Part shown: one piece after another, positions 6,412-10,002 of the stretch
How the letters are laid out: every line of letters starts with the position of its first letter
How positions within the stretch are numbered: position 1 is the first letter of the stretch
Assembly: GCA_946478645.1 (NCBI GenBank)
Contig: CAMLCW010000187.1
Span: 1 to 10,002 of the forward strand
Origin: an uncultured Variovorax sp.
GTDB lineage: Bacteria > Pseudomonadota > Gammaproteobacteria > Burkholderiales > Burkholderiaceae
DNA length: 10,002 bases
Direction of reading: 5' to 3'
The notes under the pieces: model-generated
The model's database searches: none
What the model was told of the DNA's origin: nothing
The model's input: the letters and a program-made list of their open reading frames with translations, nothing else
Translations under genes and position numbers: made by a program

Positions 6412-7455
6412 ATGCAAACCAAGAAAATTTTCGCCCTTGGCTTTGGTGCCGCGCTGGGTATCGGGGCCGCCATGTGGGGCCCGGCTGCCCATGCCGACGC
6501 AAAGAAACCCGTCATCGCCGTGGCGATGAAAACGCAGGTCCAGCGCCGCTGGGCATTCGACTTGGCGGCCATGGAGCGCGAGGCCAAGGCTCAGGGCGCG
6601 AAGCTGCTGGTGCAATGGGCCAACGACAACCCGAGCCTGCAGGCCTCGCAGGTGGAGAACCTGCTGAGCCAGCGGCCCGATGCCTTGATCATCGTTCCGG
6701 TGGACAGCCAGGCGGCTGGACGCATCGTGAGCTCCGCGCAGGAGTCGGGGGTGCCAGTGATCGGCTACGACATCGGCATCTCGACCGAGAAGCTCGACTA
6801 CTTCGTGATGCGCAACAACGCCCTGGTCGGCGAACTGCAGGCCAGGGGTGCACTGGCCAAGGCGCCGAACGGGCGGTTCGCGCTGCTCAAGGGTGACCCG
6901 GGCAACGACGTGGCGCAGGCCATCGCCAAGGAGTACGACGCGCGGCTCGTCAAGAACAAGAACGTGACGATCGTGTTCGACCAGTTCGTCCGCGGCTGGG
7001 ATCCGAAGGCGGCGCTCGCCAACGCCGAGAACGTGCTCAGCGCGCAGAACGACAAGGTGGACGGGTTCGTGACCGCCAACGACGGCATGGCGCTGGGCGT
7101 GGCCCAGGCGCTGAAGGCGCGCAACCTGGCCGGCAAGGTGTACCTGTCGGGCCTGGACGCCGATCCCGCCAATCTTCGCCTGATCGCCGACGGCGTGCAG
7201 ACGATGTCGGTCTGGACCGACCTGGACGCGCAGGGCGCGGCCGCGGTGAAGGCCGCGATGGCGTTGGCACGCAAGCAAAAGCCGCCGATTGCCACGAGCG
7301 CGGTGGACATCGGCGCCGGCCCGGTGCCGACGCATCTGGTCAACGTGGTCGCGGTGACCCGGGACAACCTCTGCAAGTTCGTCACCAAGGATGCGCCCAA
7401 GGGCTGGGTCACCGTCGAGCAGGTGTATCCCGACGGCGCGGCGTCCTGCAAGTAG
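6412..7455 (+). CDS. Periplasmic sugar-binding protein of an ABC importer (XylF-like)
   Basis: Captures the sugar in the periplasm and delivers it to the permease encoded downstream; 347 residues, usual for the family. Residues 1-28 form a signal peptide: MQTKK, a hydrophobic Ala/Gly-rich core, then AHA cleaved before Asp29. The mature part has the periplasmic-binding-protein type-1 fold landmarks: RRWAFDL and ANDNPSLQASQVENLL, ALIIVPVDSQAAGRIV, PVIGYD, KGDPGNDVAQ, TANDGMALG, and LSGLDADPANLRLIADGVQTM in the second lobe. The pattern QxxQVENLL...ALIIVP and GLDAD...GVQTMSVW resembles D-xylose-binding XylF more than ribose-binding RbsB. AGGAGA at 6401-6406 is a good ribosome site, and 13 bases just upstream of it (6379-6391) recur upstream of the oxygenase start. 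Given the mutarotase, the ligand may be another aldose despite the XylF-like form. Confidence 0.9.
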   Translation: MQTKKIFALGFGAALGIGAAMWGPAAHADAKKPVIAVAMKTQVQRRWAFDLAAMEREAKAQGAKLLVQWANDNPSLQASQVENLLSQRPDALIIVPVDSQAAGRIVSSAQESGVPVIGYDIGISTEKLDYFVMRNNALVGELQARGALAKAPNGRFALLKGDPGNDVAQAIAKEYDARLVKNKNVTIVFDQFVRGWDPKAALANAENVLSAQNDKVDGFVTANDGMALGVAQALKARNLAGKVYLSGLDADPANLRLIADGVQTMSVWTDLDAQGAAAVKAAMALARKQKPPIATSAVDIGAGPVPTHLVNVVAVTRDNLCKFVTKDAPKGWVTVEQVYPDGAASCK

Positions 7456-7458
7456 AGG

Positions 7459-9048
7459 ATGGCCGTGCCGGAAACAGTCATCAGACGCCAGCGCGCCGAC
7501 TCGGAGCGCGCAGTGCGGACGGAAGCAGCGTTCGTGCTGGAGCTGCGCGGCATCCACAAGGCCTTCGGCGGTGTGCCCGCGCTGAGCGACGTGAGCCTGC
7601 AGGTGCGACCGGGCGAAGTGGTCGCGGTGATCGGCGAGAACGGTGCCGGCAAGTCCACGCTGATGAAGGTGATCTCGGGCGTGCACCCGGGCGACAGCTA
7701 CAGCGGCGAGCTGGTGCTCGATGGCCGGGTTCGGCGCTTTCGCGGTGTGCGCGAGGCGGAGCAGGCCGGCATCGTGCTGGTGGCGCAGGAGCTGCACATC
7801 GCGCCCGACCTGAGCATCGCCGAGAACATGTTCATGGGCATGCTGCCGTCGCGCGGCGGCTTCGTGGACCGCGCGCGCCTGCACGCGATGGCCACCGAAC
7901 GGCTGGCCTTCTTCGGCGTGCAGGCTGACCCCGAGGCCCCGATCCACGAGCTCAGTCCGTCCGCCCAGCGCCTGGTGACCATCGCTTCGGCGCTGTCGAA
8001 AGCGGCCGCGCGCATCCTGATCCTCGACGAGCCGACGGCGTCGCTGACGGCGGGCGAGGCGGTGCACCTGTTCGAGCGCATGCGGCAGATACGCGAGCAG
8101 AACGTGGGCTGCATCTACATCACACACCGGCTCGACGAGATCGCACAAGTGGCCGATCGCGTGGTCGTGATGCGCAACGGCGCCGTGGTCGAGCAGTTCG
8201 CCTCCGCGCAGGTGCCGCTGCCCGACATGGTGCGCGCGATGATCGGCCGCGACCCCGAGCCCAGTCCCGCGCGGCCCGCGACCGACGGTGCCTCGACGGT
8301 GCTGTCGGTGTCGAACCTGCGCGTGCACGAGGGCTTCGGCGCACGGCGCTGCCGCGTCGAGGGCGTCTCGTTCGAGCTGCGGCGCGGCGAGATCCTCGGG
8401 CTGTTCGGATTGGTGGGGGCGGGCCGCACCGAACTGGCGAAGGCCCTGTTCGGCGCCTGGCCGGGTGCGGTCGAGGGCGAGATCCGAATCGATGGCGAGC
8501 GCGTGCATCCGCGCACGCCGGCCGAGGCCATTCGCCTGGGCATCGGCATGCTGACCGAGGACCGCAAGCGCACGGGCCTGATCGAGGGGCACAACGTCTC
8601 GCACAACATCAGCGCCGCCAGTGTGCAGGCGGTATCGCGCATGGGCCTGATCCGTTCGCGCCAGGAGATGGCGCGCAACCGGACCCTGATCGAGCGGCTC
8701 GACCTGCGTCCACCGCGCCTCGACGCGAAGGTCGAGTGGTTCAGCGGAGGCAACCAGCAGAAGGTATTGCTCGCACGCTGGATCGCGATCCATCCGCGCA
8801 TCCTGATCGTCGACGAACCGACCTACGGCGTGGACATCGGTGCGCGCTACGAGATCTACAAGCTGCTGCGGGAACTGGCAGAGCAGGGCAATGGAGTACT
8901 GATGATTTCCAGCGACATGAACGAGATCCTCGACGAGAGCGATCGCATCCTCACGATGTACAAGGGCCGCATCACTCGCGAGTTCGCGCACAAGACGCAG
9001 GCGTCCCGCCAGGCCTTGATGGCCGCGGCAACCGGGGAGGTGCGCTGA
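7459..9048 (+). CDS. Sugar ABC importer ATPase with two nucleotide-binding domains (XylG/RbsA type)
   Basis: Cytoplasmic ATPase driving sugar import, 529 residues with two ABC domains in tandem. Domain 1 has Walker A GENGAGKST (Lys65), a signature LSPSAQ (165-170), Walker B ILILDEPTASL (Asp190, Glu191) and the switch His in ITHRLDE. Domain 2 has the degenerate Walker A GLVGAGRTEL (317-326), signature SGGNQQ (429-434), Walker B ILIVDEPTYGVD (Asp452, Glu453) and Ser in place of the switch His (ISSDMNE). A canonical first site and a degenerate second one is normal for this family. The first signature departs from the usual LSxGxQ. The ATG lies three bases after the binding-protein stop, with AGAGG too close to serve it; an in-frame GTG at 7465 would be spaced better. 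The first roughly 23 residues precede the ABC fold and look like an unstructured extension. Confidence 0.93.
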   Translation: MAVPETVIRRQRADSERAVRTEAAFVLELRGIHKAFGGVPALSDVSLQVRPGEVVAVIGENGAGKSTLMKVISGVHPGDSYSGELVLDGRVRRFRGVREAEQAGIVLVAQELHIAPDLSIAENMFMGMLPSRGGFVDRARLHAMATERLAFFGVQADPEAPIHELSPSAQRLVTIASALSKAAARILILDEPTASLTAGEAVHLFERMRQIREQNVGCIYITHRLDEIAQVADRVVVMRNGAVVEQFASAQVPLPDMVRAMIGRDPEPSPARPATDGASTVLSVSNLRVHEGFGARRCRVEGVSFELRRGEILGLFGLVGAGRTELAKALFGAWPGAVEGEIRIDGERVHPRTPAEAIRLGIGMLTEDRKRTGLIEGHNVSHNISAASVQAVSRMGLIRSRQEMARNRTLIERLDLRPPRLDAKVEWFSGGNQQKVLLARWIAIHPRILIVDEPTYGVDIGARYEIYKLLRELAEQGNGVLMISSDMNEILDESDRILTMYKGRITREFAHKTQASRQALMAAATGEVR

Positions 9049-9049
9049 C

Positions 9050-9971
9050 ATGGCCAATGCAACTTCCAGCGCTGGCGTCGCTCCGCTGACGCGGCCGGGC
9101 GGGGCCCGCGGGATCGGGCGCGTGCTCGATGCCCGCACCCTCACCATGCTGACGGTCTTCGTGGTCCTGGCCATCGTGTTCAACGTGGCGTCCGGCGACA
9201 TCTTCCTGACGCCGCGCAATCTGTCGCTGCTGCTGCGCCAGGCCTCGATCGTCGCGCTGGTGGCTGCCGGCGTCTCCATCCTCATGACCATGGGCGAGAT
9301 CGACCTGTCGGTCGGCAGCGCGGTGTACCTGTGCAGCGTGGTGGCCGCGACCCTGCAGCTGAGCTACGGCATGGACATCGTGCCCACCATCCTCATCACC
9401 GTGGCAGCGGGCGTGCTGATGGGCGTATGGCAAGGCGTCTGGGTCGTGAGCGTGGGCGTGCCCTCGTTCATCGTCACGCTCGCCGGCCTGCTGGCCTTCC
9501 GCGGCATCGGCTACTACGCGACCGATGCGGCGACGATCGCACCCGTCTCGCGCGAGTACTCCGCGCTCAGCGAGGCCTTCATTCCCATCCCGGCATCGAT
9601 GCTCGTCCTGGGCCTGGTCTATGCCGTGGCGGCCTGGCAGATCGTGCGTGCACGCAACAACAGCGCGTCGGCGGGCGATGGCCGGCGGAACCTCGCGATG
9701 GCGGTGCGCCTGGTCGGCCTCACTTCGGCGCTCGGCCTGCTGGCCTGGGTGTTCTCCGGCTTTCGCGGCATCCCGGCGGCGCTGATCTGGGTCGCGGTGC
9801 TGGGCCTCGCGCTGTGGGTGCTGATGACGCGCACAGTGTTCGGCCGCAATGCCTACCTGACCGGCTCCAACCGCGAGGCCTCGGTGCTGGCCGGCATTCC
9901 GCTGGCGCGGCAGCTGTACCTCGGCTTCATGCTGATGGGGGCCCTTTACGGCGTCGCCGGCACCCTGGTCA
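9050..9971 (+). CDS. Sugar ABC importer permease (XylH type), truncated at contig end
   Basis: Inner-membrane channel subunit of the importer. 307 genomic codons are present (to base 9970), after which adapter sequence replaces the gene. A hydrophilic N-terminus of about 28 residues is followed by hydrophobic segments from LTMLTVFVVLAIVF (31-44) onward. Conserved motifs of this permease family are GEIDLSVGS (82-90), VPSFIVTLAGLLAFRG (137-152) and AYLTGSNREASVLAGI, the coupling-helix region. A polar Arg-rich stretch (RARNNSASAGDGRR, about 201-214) splits the membrane segments as in XylH, which is longer than RbsC; a full XylH has roughly 390 residues, so about 80 are missing. The start is one base after the ATPase stop, with GGGGAGG at 9034-9040. 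The in-frame stop at 9992-9994 lies in adapter and is not the gene's end. Confidence 0.92.
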
Positions 9972-10002
9972 AGATCGGAAGAGCACACGTCTGAACTCCA
10001 GT
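9972..10002 (+). other. Illumina TruSeq adapter read-through (assembly artefact)
   Basis: The last 31 bases match the start of the standard TruSeq read-1 3' adapter (AGATCGGAAGAGC, then the index-side sequence through CTCCAGT). The match is exact from the ligation junction onward. It is synthetic DNA left in the assembly, not part of the genome. Translated in the permease frame it adds a KIGRAHV tail; on the minus strand it gives an MCSSDL start. Both are recognised signs of adapter contamination in predicted proteins. Confidence 0.98.

Noticed and set aside
6364..9291. 975-codon minus-strand open frame
   Set aside because: It lies antisense to four well-supported genes, has no recognisable domain and is rich in His, Arg and Ala, as expected for the antisense of GC-rich coding DNA.
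8972..9988. 338-codon minus-strand frame starting MCSSDL
   Set aside because: Its start codon lies in the sequencing adapter and the rest is antisense to the permease and ATPase end, with composition typical of a GC-rich shadow frame.

Overview
The window is GC-rich (codon third positions mostly G/C) and densely coding. Gene content and codon use suggest a beta-proteobacterium of the Burkholderiales, perhaps a Comamonadaceae such as Variovorax; this is inference from style and gene families, not from a marker comparison. It looks like a whole short contig: an integrase is cut at the left edge, and the right edge ends in Illumina adapter sequence. I found no tRNA, rRNA, CRISPR array or insertion sequence, and no gene-free stretch over 300 bases.

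Left part (1-1934): a tyrosine integrase on the minus strand (C-terminus cut off at base 1) faces away from dusA, the tRNA-dihydrouridine synthase A gene. dusA is a known integration hotspot for prophages and genomic islands whose integrase lies beside its 5' end, so the left edge is probably the integrase-proximal end of such an element. The first 18 codons of dusA are AT-rich (33% GC by hand count) and the next 18 are 61% GC. This fits a chimeric dusA whose start codon, ribosome site and promoter come from the element. The 95-base gap between the genes holds three copies of GTGCACAC or its complement.

Middle and right (1967-9971): a sugar-catabolism locus. A minus-strand GntR/FCD regulator with two tandem winged-helix domains is divergent from an operon of seven plus-strand genes: aldo/keto reductase (sugar 1-dehydrogenase type), amidohydrolase-family sugar lactonase, phytanoyl-CoA-dioxygenase-like Fe(II)/2-oxoglutarate oxygenase, RhaM-type mutarotase, and a D-xylose-type (XylFGH-like) ABC importer made of a binding protein, a double ATPase and a permease. 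The genes overlap or lie within about 37 bases of each other and several have good Shine-Dalgarno sites. In the divergent promoter, three GTAC tetranucleotides repeat at exactly 7-base spacing, a likely operator.

Working model (inference): a 6-deoxysugar or related aldose, such as L-fucose, L-rhamnose or a derivative, is imported by the ABC system. The mutarotase equilibrates its anomers, the reductase oxidises it to a lactone, and the lactonase opens it to the aldonic acid. The later enzymes (aldonate dehydratase and so on) are not in the window and may lie beyond the contig end. The oxygenase is not part of the textbook pathway and is the most interesting gene here; it may prepare a modified sugar.

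Bases 9972-10002 are TruSeq-type adapter, not genome. The permease is therefore truncated, and its apparent last residues (IGRAHV) are artefactual.
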